Shown here: piece by piece, positions 32,726 through 44,496 of the stretch
Position numbering within the stretch: the stretch's first letter is position 1
Layout of the letters: every line of letters starts with the position of its first letter
Position numbers and translations under genes: made by a program
DNA from: Okapia johnstoni
Taxonomy: Eukaryota > Chordata > Mammalia > Artiodactyla > Giraffidae
DNA: 64,000 nucleotides
NCBI GenBank assembly: GCA_024291935.2
Contig: CM044311.1
Location: forward strand, 19,987,001-20,051,000
Reading direction: 5' to 3'
Notes under the pieces: model-generated
Told to the model about the DNA's origin: nothing
The model's database searches: none
What the model saw: only the letters and a program-made list of their open reading frames with translations

Positions 32726-32938
32726 AATGAAAGTGTTAGTCACTAGGTCATGTCTGACTCTTTGCAAACTCATGGACTGTATCCCACCAGGCTCCTCTGT
32801 CCCTGGAATTCTCCAGGCAAGAATACTGGAGTGCATTGCCATTCCCTTCTCCATGGGAACTTCTCAACTCAGAGATTAAATCCGGGTATCCTTCATTGTA
32901 AGTAGATTCTTTACCATCTGAACCACCAGGGAAGACCC
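32726..32938 (-). repeat. Bov-tA SINE with 12-bp target duplication
   Basis: Antisense copy. The duplication atc(g/a)ga(a/g)tataa (two differences) lies at 32714-32725 and 32939-32950, suggesting moderate age. Confidence 0.94.
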
Positions 32939-32950
32939 ATCAGAGTATAA

Positions 32951-34040
32951 GAAGAGTAGGGCTATAGTTACTTGATGATCAACATTCATTAGCCTGATGT
33001 CAAGGGCACAGTGGGGCCTTCCCTGTTATTCTGATTAAATCTCCATCTTAAACAGGAACTATTTTCCAGAGTTTTGGGTGTAGAGCATTACCAATGATCC
33101 TACTCTCTCCCAGCTATAGGTCAAGGTCCAGGACTTACTCCTGCTTTCCCATGCATGTAGAAGGATTTTGTTTTCTGGTCCTTTCATCCAGTTGCAATAG
33201 ATTTTCACCACTAACCTGAAGGTGACTGTGGTACTTGCCCTTAACAGAGCATTTTAAGAATGTCCTTCATAAGAGAGTTAGAAGGTAACCCAGGGTTGAC
33301 TTTCTGTCTTCCTTTGCTGCCGCTTCTTCCCTAAGCCAGCACCACCTCTTGCCCTAACCCTAATCTTTCCTGAAAGTGCTAATAAAGCTGAAGTTTGTAA
33401 ACTTGCACATAAGTGCAACTCCTCTTGTGTATCCAGCCTCCAGAAGTTCATATATCTCTTGCCAGTTCACATTTAATTTTAGCAATTTATTTAAAAATAC
33501 AGCTAAATTATTTCTGCCAATGCTCAGTGGCATCTTTCTCAGATAAGTAAGTGTTTGTCTCATTTATTTTAGAGTTTTTTGTCTTAATTTAGAGTCATTC
33601 GTCTTTCTTTACATTTATGGTTAATTGTCTTCCCTGCAGGTTCAGCTTTTTGATGGATTTGAGAGCAGTTATGAATATGCAGATTCCGCTCACTATGTTG
33701 TTATTTTGTAAGGGAAGGAGAGAGAGTATGTCCAGTTCTCTATATCCTCAAAGTTCAACACATATTTTCTTTTCTTTAACACATAGAGAGTTTGAAGGAA
33801 AAGGACAGAGTTCCTATATACCACACATCCACTCATCACATACAGTTTTCCTTACTATTAACATTTTACATTAGTGTGGTGTGTTTGGTAAAATTGATCA
33901 ATATTGATACAGTATTATAAAATAAAGTCAATAGTTTACATAAGGATACACTCTATGGTGTATGTTCTGTGGATTTGAATGTATGTATATTGAAATTATA
34001 ATAATGTCATATATGATAATGATGATACTATTATTATAGT
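32951..34040. other. Unique stretch, repeat-poor
   Basis: 33000-33360 is relatively GC-richer and complex; nothing is recognised. 33890-34040 is AT-rich with ATA/ATG triplet-like patches. Confidence 0.45.
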
Positions 34041-34337
34041 AATAGAAAGTGGGGCTTTGGTGAAGAGATTAAGTCATGAGGTTGTGGCCCTCAAGACTGG
34101 GATCAGTGCCCTTATTAAAAAAAAAAAAGACATAAGACTCCTTGTCCCTTCCACCTCATGAAGTTACTGAGAAAATGATTATACATGACCCAGGTAGCAA
34201 ACTCTCAACAGATATCAATTCTGATTGTATCTTGATTTTGAACTTCCCAACCTTCAAAGCCATGAAATAAAAAAAAAAAAAAAAAAAAAAAAGAATTATT
34301 GTTTTATCAAGCCATCCAGTCCTGGTAGTTTGTTATA
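34041..34337 (+). repeat. MaLR-type LTR, split by a BovB
   Basis: The order 'agattaagtcatgaggttgt', 'gggatcagtgcccttatt', 'cccttccacctcatgaag', 'cttgattttgaacttcccaa', an A24 run (34269-34292) at the usual 'gaaataaa' site, and 'agtttgttataaca' is MaLR-like. The last bases of the LTR (acaaactaagaca) reappear at 35488-35500 after the BovB. Confidence 0.7.
34269..34292 (+). repeat. Poly(A) tract, 24 bp
   Basis: Expanded A-run within the MaLR LTR, at the position of its aaataaa polyadenylation region. Confidence 0.95.
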
Positions 34338-35487
34338 ACAGAGATCAAATTGTCAGCATCAGTTGGATCATAGAAAAAGCATGAGAATATCAGAAAAAAA
34401 AAAAAAAAACATCTACTTCTGCTTCATAGACTATGCTAAAGCTTTTGACTCTGTGAATCACAACAAACTGTGGAAAATTCTTAAAGAGATGGGGATACCA
34501 GACCACCTTACCTGTCTCCTGAGAAATCTGTATGCAGGTTAGGAAGCAACAATTAGAACTGGACATGGAACAGTAGACTGGCTCAAAACTTGGAAAGGAG
34601 TATGTCAAGGGTGTATATTGTCACCTTGCTTATTTAATTTATATGCAGAGTACATCATGAGAAATCCTGAACTGGATGAAGCACAAGCTGGAATCAAGAT
34701 TGCCGGGAGAAATATCAATAAGCTCAGATATGCAGATAATACCACTCTTATGGCAGAAAGTGAAGAACTAAAGAGCCTCTTCATGAAAGTGAAAGAGGAG
34801 AGTGAAAATGTTGGCTTAAAACTCAGCTTTCAAAAAAACTAAGATCATGGCATCTGGTCCCATCACTTCATGGGAAATAGATGGGGAAACAATGGAAAAA
34901 CTGAGAGACTTTATTTTATTGGGCTCCAAAATTACTGCAGATGGTGAGTGCAGTCATGAAATTAAAAGTTTGGAAGAAAACTATGACCAATCTAGACAAC
35001 ATATTAAAAAGCAGAGATATTACCATACCGACACAGGTCTATATAGTCAAAGCAATGGTTTCTCCAATAGTCATGTATGGGTGTGAAGAGTTGGATCATA
35101 AAGCTGAGTGCAGAGGAATTGATGCTTTTGAACTGTGATGTTGGAAAAGACTCTTGAGAGTTCCTTGGGCTGCAAGAAGATCAAACCAGTCAATCCTCAG
35201 GGAAATCAGTCCTCTTTATTCATAGGAAGGACTGATGCTGAAGCTGGAGCTCCAATACTTTGGCCACCTGAGGAGAAGAACTGATTCAGAGGAAAAGACC
35301 ATGATGCTGGGAAAGTTTGAAAGCAGGAGGAGAAGGGGACGACAGAGGATGAGATGGCTAGATGGCATCACCCTCTCATTGAACATGAATTTGAGCAAGC
35401 TTTGGGAGTGGTGATGGACAGGGAAGCCTGGCTTGCTACATACCATGGGGTCACAAAGAGTTTGACACGACTGAATCACTGAACTGA
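34338..35487 (+). mobile_element. BovB LINE inserted in the end of an LTR
   Basis: Sense BovB from RT motif A region ('cttcatagactatgctaaag', 'cttttgactctgtgaatcac') through 'agatatgcagataataccac' (YADNT, where YADDT is usual: the second catalytic Asp is lost) to the tail 'aatcactgaactgaac'. Several short frames survive, all broken by stops. LTR sequence flanks both ends; the shared 'aaca' is too short to prove a duplication. Confidence 0.93.
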
Positions 35488-35636
35488 ACAAACTAAGACA
35501 TGTTGTTTAGTGTTGTAATGCGGATGTTACAGTAAGGTTCACGAGAATTCCATGCAACTAAGTCATCTAGGTCAAAGATAGATGTTACTCATAGAAAATC
35601 CAACAAACTATTTTTTCAATTAAGGTACATCACTAG

Positions 35637-36028
35637 CATTGAGGAATTGATGCTTTTGAACTGTGGTATTGGAGAAGACTCTTGAGAGGCCCTTGGACTG
35701 CAAGAAGATCCAACCAGTCCATCCTAAAGGAGATCAGTCCTGGGTGTTCATTGGAAGGACTGATGTCGAAGCTGAAACTCCAATACTTTGGCCACCTCAT
35801 GCGAAGAGTTGACTCATTGGAGAAGACCCTAATGCTGGGAAGGATTGGGGGAAGGAGGAGAAGGGGACGACAGAGGATAAGATGGTTGGATGGCATCACT
35901 GACTCAATGGACATGGGTTTGGGTAAACTCCGGGAGTTGGTGATGGACAGGGAGGCCTGGTGTGCTGCGGTTCATGGGGTCGCAAAGAGTCGGACATGAC
36001 TGAGAGACTGAACTGAAGTGAACTGAAA
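35637..36028 (+). repeat. BovB LINE 3' end (ART2A-like), well preserved
   Basis: Last 390 bases of BovB starting 'ttgaggaattgatgcttttg'. An open frame through the C-terminal region (35682-35999) keeps [20 protein letters not shown] and [10 protein letters not shown]. Low divergence compared with most copies here. Confidence 0.94.
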
Positions 36029-36189
36029 TTCACTAATATAGTTAGATTGCTGTATGGGCCTCTTAGATGCAAAAATTTAATTACTTTATGTATTAAATCT
36101 AGAGTTAAAATATTTTGAAGAGCTTCTATGTCTGTTAGGCATGAGGAGCAAATATAATGCATTGATTAAGAATTGGGGGATGTATGTAT

Positions 36190-36412
36190 ACCTAAGATCC
36201 TGATGCTGGGAAACATTGAGGGCAGGAAGAGAAGGGGGCAACAGAGGATGAGATGGTTGGATGGCATCACTGACTTAATGGATATTAGTTTGAACAAACT
36301 CTGGGTGATAGTGAAGGACAGGGTAGCTTCTCATGCAATGTCCATGGGGTCACAAAGAATTGGACATGACCTGGCGACATTCAAATAAACAACAAATAAC
36401 AACAAATTGTTG
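36190..36412 (+). repeat. BovB LINE 3'-end fragment
   Basis: 'gatcctgatgctgggaaaca' to 'gacatgacctggcgacattc' plus an (aacaa)n tail. Third BovB 3' end in a row within 2.1 kb, same strand. Confidence 0.92.
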
Positions 36413-36418
36413 TTTGAA

Positions 36419-36690
36419 CTGCTGCTGCTGCTAAGTCCCTTCAGTCGTGTCCAACTCTGTGCGACCCCATAGACGGCAGCCCACCAGGCTCCGCCGTCCC
36501 TGGGATTCTCCAGGCAAGAACACTGGAGTGGGTTGCCATTTCCTTCTCCAATGCATGAAAGGGAAAAGTGAAAGTGAAGTCGCTCAGTTGTGTCCGACCC
36601 TTAGCGACCCCATGGACTGCAGCCCACCAGGCTCCTCCGTCCATGGGATTCTCCAGGCAAGGGGACTGGAGTGGGGTGCCACTGCCTTCT
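36419..36690 (-). repeat. BOV-A2 dimeric SINE, antisense
   Basis: Starts with (ctg)n at 36420 and has both BovA units with the gaaagggaaaagtgaaag linker. It ends near 'ggtgccactgccttct'. No clear target duplication. It forms an inverted pair with 37339-37616. Confidence 0.95.
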
Positions 36691-36759
36691 ATTATGTCAA
36701 ATTACCTTTTATCACCACATACTCACTGAAACAAATATGCTCATGTATCTTGCCCATCT

Positions 36760-36965
36760 TAAAGTGAAAGTGAAATCGCTCAGTCGTGTCTGACTCTTTG
36801 CGACCCCGTGGGCTGTAGCCCACCAGGCTCCTCCGTCCATGGGATTCTCCAGGCAAGAATACTGGAGTGGGTTGCCATTTCCTTCTCCAAGGGATCTTCC
36901 CCACCCAGGGATCAAACCCAGGTCTCCAGCATTGCAGGCAGATGCTTTAGCCTCTGAGCCACCAG
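36760..36965 (-). repeat. Bov-tA SINE
   Basis: Antisense copy with little divergence ('tcaaacccaggtctccagca', 'ctctgagccaccag'). The octamer gcccatct lies at 36752-36759 and 36966-36973 as a likely target duplication. Confidence 0.95.
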
Positions 36966-37315
36966 GCCCATCTAGTCCTTAACAAAGTGACTTATTGTTG
37001 TCTTTATTGCCTAGTAAGCTCTTCCATTCTCTCTCTTTTGAAAATTATAGTACATGTGTGAATTGTCTCCAACATAGTATAAGATCAACAATGGAAGTGA
37101 TACAATAAAAAAGATAACGTAAGTCTTCGTACACAGTAAGCTATTTTAGAATATTAAAAAAATATTTCATATGACATTATGAAATCAGAAAAAAAATGAG
37201 TTGCATGTAAAGAAAATAAATTTATTAGAAATACATTGTCTTTTCAATACTGTCACATTTTTCTTCACCTTTAACTTCGCTTTAACTTCTCTTGTGAAGT
37301 TTTAAATCCACAGAA

Positions 37316-37338
37316 TAGCAACCCACTCTGGTATTCTT
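37316..37338 (+). repeat. Bov-tA fragment, left part (split by BOV-A2)
   Basis: The bases tagcaacccactctggtattc belong to the middle of a sense Bov-tA whose head is missing. The element continues at 37628. Confidence 0.85.
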
Positions 37339-37616
37339 CAGAGAAGGCAATGGCACCCCACTCCAGTATTCTTGCCTGGAAAATCCCATGGATGGAGGAG
37401 CCTGGTGGGCTGCAGTCCATGGGGTCGCTCAGAGTCAGACACGACTGAGCGACTTCACTTTCACTTTTCACTTTCCTGCATTGGAGAAGGAAATGGCAAC
37501 CCACTCCAGTGTTCTTGCCTGGAGAATCCCAGGGACGGGGGAGCCTGGTGGGCTGCCGTCTATGGGGTCGCACAGAGTTGGACACGACTGAAATGACTTA
37601 GCAGCAGCAGCAGCAG
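37339..37616 (+). repeat. BOV-A2 dimeric SINE nested in a Bov-tA
   Basis: Sense copy from cagagaaggcaatggcaccc to the (gca)n tail at 37600-37616. The 11-bp duplication ctggta(t/c)tctt lies at 37328-37338 and 37617-37627, both inside the older Bov-tA. Confidence 0.96.
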
Positions 37617-37627
37617 CTGGTACTCTT

Positions 37628-37708
37628 GCCTGAAAAATCCCATGGACAGAAAAGCCTTGTGGTTACAGTCCATAGAGTCAAAAAGAGTCAGACACAACTG
37701 AGTGACTA

Positions 37709-37710
<2 letters not shown>
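37628..37710 (+). repeat. Bov-tA fragment, right part
   Basis: 'gcctgaaaaatcccatggac' to 'cacaactgagtgactaag'. Its 3' tail runs directly into the (CA)25 tract. Confidence 0.9.

Positions 37711-37760
<50 letters not shown>
37711..37760. repeat. (CA)25 microsatellite
   Basis: Fifty bases of perfect CA dinucleotide directly after a Bov-tA tail (ctaag|cacaca), a common origin of ruminant CA repeats. Likely length-polymorphic. Confidence 0.98.
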
Positions 37761-37763
<3 letters not shown>

Positions 37764-39044
37764 AGTTTGAATAAGAACATTTTGCCAGGAGGGGCCATGT
37801 ACACACCATGATTCCTGGAAGAAAGGAAATCTGCGTGCCATTTATCACTGAATTTACTGCTTGTCTGCAAGATGCTCACTGAAATGAAACTGTTCCCTGA
37901 CTTCATGTTGTGCCTGCTTTCTCTCCTTTCCTTCTCCAGGAATTACAGAGATAAGAATCTCTCCCTTTTATAATGAATACTTTAGAGCTCATTAGAGAAG
38001 AATCTCCTCTGCCCTCTCTCTGGCAAGTCATTTATCTCCTCTGAAGCTTATTTTTTTATGATTTTGTTGTAAAGAGCAAGGTTTGGGTGCAGGTAACTCA
38101 TTTAGTTATGGGGTCAGAAGCAATCATTTCCTGACCAGTTAGTGCATGTCCTTGCCTCAGGATGAGCACCTTATAAATGCTGCACTCTGTGTTTGATGGC
38201 TTTACTACCTACCCGTTTAGAGAAAACTGTCATTCATTCAAATGCACACTGCAAACTTTGTAGAAATTCACTGAAAATTATTTTTACTAAAAATGACTCA
38301 ATTACCTGCACTGGAAAGAAGGGAAATTGAGTGGTCCATGCAGTTCTTGAAACCTTATTTCCCCAGCATTGAAAAGAAAGTTGCGCTGGTCACCAGCATT
38401 AAGGGATGGAGAAGGCTCTTACTGGTGATACACTTAGGCCACTGGAACACACTGCAATTCAAGAGCAAGTCTTAAAATCGAGAACAGTCCTATTATGCTA
38501 GGCAGAGATGCTTCGTTAATAAAGACCTCCTCCCATCAACATGCTGGAATAGCCCAAGAAACCTCCTACACTCTTGCCTACTTATTCTTCAGAACTTGTT
38601 TGTTCAGACTCATCACTTTTTTCTGTCCTCAGATTGTGTGGCTGTGTCTCCCTTTCTTCTCTGTATCTCTCTCTATTTCACCTCATTTCCCCCTATGTAT
38701 CATTCTACTTAGCACCATTATATTGATGATTCTGTTGGACTTCTGGGATATTCTGTATCCACCACTGGACAGTATCCTTGAGATCATCCTCTTCCAAATA
38801 CTCTCCGATCTTGCAAATTTGTATTATTTATTTACTATGTATAATGTCTTACAATAAAACTGAGAGTGGAATGAAAACTCAGATATGATTGGAACTATTA
38901 GACACCATGTTATTTTAAGTCTTTACACAACAAGACTTTTTCTTTGTACTGATATGCTTAGAATTACCACTTACTTTGACAAAAAAAAAAAAAAATCAAG
39001 ATTTTTAGGCAAACAAGTCTATCAAGTTTTTGCACTTTAATGAC
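37761..39044. other. Unique stretch, repeat-poor
   Basis: 37850-38480 is complex and could be conserved. A 60-codon frame (38293-38475) and a 120-codon frame (38495-38857, hydrophobic, C-terminal part rich in I and L) lack homology that I can see. 38560-38640 is faintly like an L2-type old repeat. An A14-run lies near 38982. Confidence 0.4.
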
Positions 39045-39185
39045 CTTTGAGGGGTGTGATGGGGTGGGATGTGGGAGGAAGTTTCCAGAGGGAGGGAACA
39101 TGTGTATACTTATGGCTGATGCATGTTGATGTATGGCAGAAATCAACATAATACAGTAAAATAATTATCTTTCAATTAAAATTAA
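39045..39185 (+). repeat. L1 (bovine type) 3' UTR, short
   Basis: 'gggtgtgatggggtgggatg', 'tatggctgatgcatgttgat', 'gtatggcagaaatcaacata' and 'attatctttcaattaaaatt'. Only the last 140 bases are present. Confidence 0.82.
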
Positions 39186-40946
39186 ATTTTTAAAAGAACC
39201 AATTTAAAAAGGTTTTCACTTTGCTAAAATGTAACGCAGGTAGAATTTTTTAGATCATTATTCTATTTTCTTCACCTCTGAGAAACTGAGTTGGAGACTG
39301 GATGGTGACACAGTCCAATATGAAACCAACTTCTCACTTATCTGGAGGAAAAAAAAAAAAAGGAGAAGAATAATTAATCAAAGATAATTCTTAAGTATAA
39401 TTCATGTCTCAGGAATACATGTGCTTACTTTCTAACTATGTAGCAAGCCGTCTCTGTGGGTTCCGTCACCATTTTGTAGGACTTAACCTTGTTCTTTATG
39501 GGATGTCCACATATATCTATTCTTTTCCTCTTCTGTGCTAAACAAATACCTTGGTGAGAAACTATGTGAAGTAGAGTTGACACCACAGCACTTATAGCCT
39601 TTGGATCTGTGAGGTATCACAGAGTTATCTTTCTCTTACAGTAGAGGGGCTCAGTCTTATGCATGTTATCATATCTGGTCCCAACATCACCTAAGCTTGT
39701 TTCCATACCGTTTGTTTTGTGTTTTTTCTTCAATGCCAAGTCAATAATAATAATAATTCAGATGACTGAATTTTTCTTCAAAATGCTTTCTATGTGATAA
39801 GAACATGGTGCTCTAATGCTGAGAGAACTGTTTGCTGGCTACTTTTATTCTCTATAAGTTTCTTCTGAAATTCCTTGTCACATTGATATTTCAAAATATG
39901 TAGAATGTTGGTGAGATTTTTCTAATTTTACTCTAGATGAGAATTTGATCTCTTTCTTTGGTAATTTTATTAATTTAGGTACAGTAAAAAGAAAGAGTTC
40001 TACATATACAAACTAACTCTCCATCTTCTGAGCTGATATCCCAGTACATTACATTTATATATATACTATATTACATATTATATTTAAAATTCATATATAT
40101 ATTATATTTTACTGCAAATTAATGCCAATTAATTGTTAACATATTTTGCCTTAGGATATAAACTTTCTAGCAATGTCAAGATTTTAGGTACAACCAGGCT
40201 ATATTTAACTTGTTATTCCACTGATATAGAAAAATTTCTTAGGGGTTAGTTCTCTTGACAGCAGAACGTACAGTCCTGATACAATCTAGAAAGCTTTAGA
40301 GACACCACATTTGATTTTCCCATCTTGCTGAGTAGTCAAGTCACATATATTAGCTTTCCCTAATTGTCACTTGTAATGAAGAAGAATGATGCTCAAGATG
40401 ACCTGAAGAAGTAAACTGACTCTGATATAGTGTAAAAGGAGTGAATATAAAACAGCTGTTCATAGAGAAGCATCTGTTCTGGCAGACAAGACCTGGAGAA
40501 AACATTAAATTCTGTGCTACATCAGGAAGAAAAATTGTAAAGCAGAATTCTCAGGAGCATTCCCAGATGCTTCTTTTGAGACAAAAACATCAGCCCAGGA
40601 GGGCTTCCTAACTTACACCTTTGCCAGCCATCCACCCTCACTTCTTTTCCTCTTTTGTGTTATCATTTTCCCAGGTAAACCTCTACTTTTGTCACTGGAC
40701 TTTTCTTTCCCTTCACTGTGTGTCCACATTAGAACAGATAACGTGAAAAGGACTGGAATCCATCATTTACAGATCCTTTCGTTGAATACATAATTGTCCT
40801 CCTCAGCTACGTGTGACATAAAAAAATATAGTAACTCTAAAATAATTGTCAGAAAGTTCAATCTTTCCATTAAGTGATTTATCTACAAAAACATCAATTT
40901 TAAAAAAAGGTTTGGCCTCTTCACAGGCAGCCAGGTCACCTACTGC
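39186..40946. other. Long unique stretch
   Basis: About 1.8 kb without a recognised repeat. AT-rich patch at 40057-40110 (tatatatact and related). No gene signals that I trust. Confidence 0.45.
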
Positions 40947-41178
40947 ATTGTTGTTCAGTAGCTAAGTTGTGACTGACTCTTTGAGACCCTTTGGACTGAA
41001 GTACCCCAGGTTTTCCTGACCTTCACTGTTGCCTGGGGTGTGCTCAAACTCATGTCCATTGGGTTGGTGATGCCATCCTACTATCTCAGTATCTGTCATC
41101 CCCTTCTCCTATCTTCAATCTTTGCCAGCATTAGGGTCTTTTCCAACGAGTCGGCTCTTTGCATCAGGTGGCCATCAT
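40947..41178 (-). repeat. BovB LINE 3'-end fragment
   Basis: Antisense tail 'gttgttcagtagctaagttg' to 'tgcatcaggtggccatc'. Diverged (agaccctttggactgaagta). No target duplication seen. Confidence 0.9.
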
Positions 41179-43252
41179 CACAGAGGTAAAAGTTGTAAAC
41201 ATTTAAACATTTTTGCATAAACATAATTCATGCTATGTGACATTTTTGAAACTGAAGAAACAAATAAACAAAAAAAATCACAACCATTTCTAAGTAGAGA
41301 TGAACTTTTGGATATTTTCTCACCTATTTATTCATCTATTCTGTGTTCTCTCTAATCTCACTTCTGCTCATGCTGAATTTATATTAAATATAAAATTCCT
41401 GTGTATTGATTATTCTTGAGTTTAATTTTATGACTGCGTATTCTGTATGGAATAATAAAGCACTATAGTTTTTCAAGCACTCAGTTTTAGACTTTTAAAA
41501 GTTATTCTTACTGTAAAAATTATTTTTGAAAGCAAATGACTAACAGCCACCCTGGATATGAACATAATCATTTAGTGAATGCATAAATTCAGTATGTAAC
41601 AATTCAACCCCTTTATGGTTGATCCAAAATGCTAACCAAAATAATTCCAATTAAATATTTAAATAAAAGTTGATTAAATGTATCTGATTAAGTAGGTAAA
41701 TTTAAATATGTAACATAACAATGTTAAATCTTATGCTAATACTCTTTAGACTGAAGATATGCTAGGAAAATTAAAGTGCCACAAGAAGGGATTGTTTGCA
41801 GTAGTTCATCAAACATAATTCAATTTGAGAGCCCTATGCTTTATAATGAACCTTAAATAATCTACCGCAGATCTTGCATTTAAAGGAATTCTGAGGTAAC
41901 CTGCTTTAGTGAGATGAATGCAAATTTTTTTTATTGTGACAGCAATGATCATGAGTTTCAGCGCTAAACTTTCCTTTGAGTGATTTGATAAAATTTCTTA
42001 GATTCTCTAAGGATGCGTTTTCTCATTTAGATATCTAATTGTATACTTTTCATTAGAATAAAATATAAAAAAAAAAGCTTCTGAATTCTCAAACAAGGTT
42101 TTCTTCATTGACTGTATATTTGGTTTACTCACACAAAGACAAATATCTATGACATAGAAGAAAACAAAGCTACTCTAGTTTCTGCAACCTTTATTCACAG
42201 ATGTTTCAGATAAGATAACTTTTGGATTGAGTTAACCAGCTCAATCTCACAAGATTTCCTTTTGGATTTATGTGTGTATGCTGATCTCTATAGATGTCTA
42301 CCTTTGAAAACATTTCATCATATTTGTTGATTCAAGAACTAATCACTGTCATGAATAACATATGCGCTTGCCATATTTTCCATTTGAATAAGTATATTTA
42401 CCTTTCTTTCATGTGGCTTCAGAGAGTGTTTTGCTTGTCTACCCCAGGGAAAACAGTACTGCCAACTGCTTCTGTCTAAGAAAAGACAAAATGTTGATAA
42501 ATGGAAAGAAATAGAATTTATAGTGAGTAGTTTTCATGTACCATATTTTAGGAAGTGATTACTTTTGAGTTTTTTTTTTTAGTTGTAATATCAGCCATAG
42601 TTTATGCACTTTAAATTTAATGCTAAATATGCTTCTTAGAATAAATTAGGAATTGTCCTAATTGTCCTATTATAACTGTTAACTGGGTAGGGGGGATATA
42701 TTTCCATGCTTGGGCATAGAAAACAAAATTCAGTGTTACAGAATTCTGAAGGTGCTAAAACTGATCTTACTGATTAATGTGTTTCTGCTCATTGTTGTGC
42801 CATAAATTGGACACAGAAATATAGGGCATCTGGACAACTAAAGACGATATATGTATATATATGCTCTCTTCTCATTATTTGTGATAGCAAAGTTCTTTAA
42901 AGTCTTTATGAACACTAAATTAGTGAATTGCTATTAATGGTAAACTTACACGTCAATATTCTTCAGCCCGGAGATGTTTCTTCTTAGTATATTCACTCAA
43001 GAACTCTTGCACATGCATTATGTATTATTTTCATACATCCTAGAATGATTATATAAATTGTATTATAGTCACACAATGGGATGTTAATATAGTTATGAAA
43101 ATGAAAGAGTAATAATTGAATGTGGATTTATCTTTAAAATATAATATTGAGCAAATATTCCAAATCACACAAACAGAGATTCTATTATTTTCATTTATAT
43201 GAAATCCAGAAACATATATATATATACACTTACGTATGCATATGTTGTATGT
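41179..43252. other. Longest repeat-free stretch (about 2.1 kb)
   Basis: No SINE, LINE or LTR recognised. 41730-42100 is complex and looks conserved. Short TA tracts at 42849-42862 and 43211-43228. A 61-codon frame (42294-42479) is unremarkable. Confidence 0.5.
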
Positions 43253-43352
43253 GTGCTTTCCCAGCGGCTCAGATGGTAAAGAATCCACCTGCAATGCAGG
43301 TGACCAGGGTTTAATCCCTAGGTTGGGAAGACCCCCTAGAGAAGGAAATGGC
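43253..43352 (+). repeat. Bov-tA SINE, head only
   Basis: The tRNA-derived head (ctttcccagcggctcagatgg to gagaaggaaatggca) is present; the BovA body and tail are missing and replaced by a TG-rich microsatellite. Confidence 0.92.
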
Positions 43353-43360
43353 ACATTTAT

Positions 43361-43410
43361 ATGTGTGTGTGTGTGTGTGTATGTGTGTGTGTGTGTGCAT
43401 GTGTATGTCA
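43361..43410. repeat. (TG)n microsatellite, interrupted
   Basis: (TG) runs broken by single TA or CA units: atgtgtgtgtgtgtgtgtgt, then atgtgtgtgtgtgtgtgca. Confidence 0.95.
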
Positions 43411-44496
43411 AATATCTTTCCTAAAGAAAGGTTAGAACTTAACAAAACATTGTATTTAATTTGAGAAAAAAAGAAACATTATGCAATGCCAACACTTCTT
43501 GAATCGATCCTTTTTTGGTTACATTTTGAACATATCTTTGTTGTTGGCTTCTATCAAAATTTATACGTAAATTCTTGCTGATGTCTAAATCCTTATTTAC
43601 AGCTGTATTATAGTCTATATATTTTTTTTATTCTTGAAACTTTAGAATTGTAAAATCAATTCAAAAAATATAAAACTAAAAATAAAAAGTGAAATCCTGT
43701 TACTTAAGCCTTTGTCCCTGGGAAGGTCATATTGTATTGGATAAAACTGAATTCTCTTCTAACATGTAAACTTCCCATTTTTTGCAGTAGAAGTTTGTGA
43801 TCAATGTTATGTTTTTCGTTCATCTCTTGAAGTGAATTCTCCAACCATTATTTGGTTGTTTTTTAATGTACAGATCTTTTTTTCTGTTGAAGTAACAAAT
43901 AAAGCATGGACTTAAAAATCAAACATTCATGGATCTGGGTCTTAATTTCTATAGCTATTCCCTTATTTCACATCTCACCTGAGCATTGGAATGTCTCAAG
44001 AAACATCTGCTGGAATAACAAATGCAGTTTACTTGAAGCTCCTTTCTATCACCTTTAGATTAAGGCTTTTTGATTAACAACACTATGTGGTATTTCTGGG
44101 GATAAATAGTTTATAGAATATAAAGTTGTTAATTATCGCAGAGCTTGCAATGTCTAATCTGTGTTTATTAGTCATGCAATATTACAATATTGCAATAAAT
44201 TCTAATACAAAAAATATTTGTGAATGTCTATAATTATTTTGCTAGAATCATTTCCAAATTGGTGTAGATAAATGTGTGAACATTATAAAAGCATTTGAAT
44301 TTGCTAAATATTTAAATCAATATAATTTATACATTTATCAATATGTCCTCCAGAAACATAGCTGCATGTCAATTAGAATAAAGGATCTGACAATATTTTT
44401 TGATGGTCAACTTTTGGCAGCTTTCAAACTCCTTCCCTCTTCCCTCTCTCTTCCCCCCACACCTGGATAAGCTAGCTTATTGCAAGCCCTTGTTAT
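43411..44496. other. Unique stretch, repeat-poor
   Basis: 44060-44400 is complex AT-rich sequence (for example 'gtcatgcaatattacaatat') that could be conserved. No gene recognised. Confidence 0.45.

Noticed and set aside
38495..38857. 120-codon hydrophobic frame
   Set aside because: The hydrophobic run follows from T-rich sequence. There is no recognisable family, and the segment is faintly similar to an old L2-type repeat.
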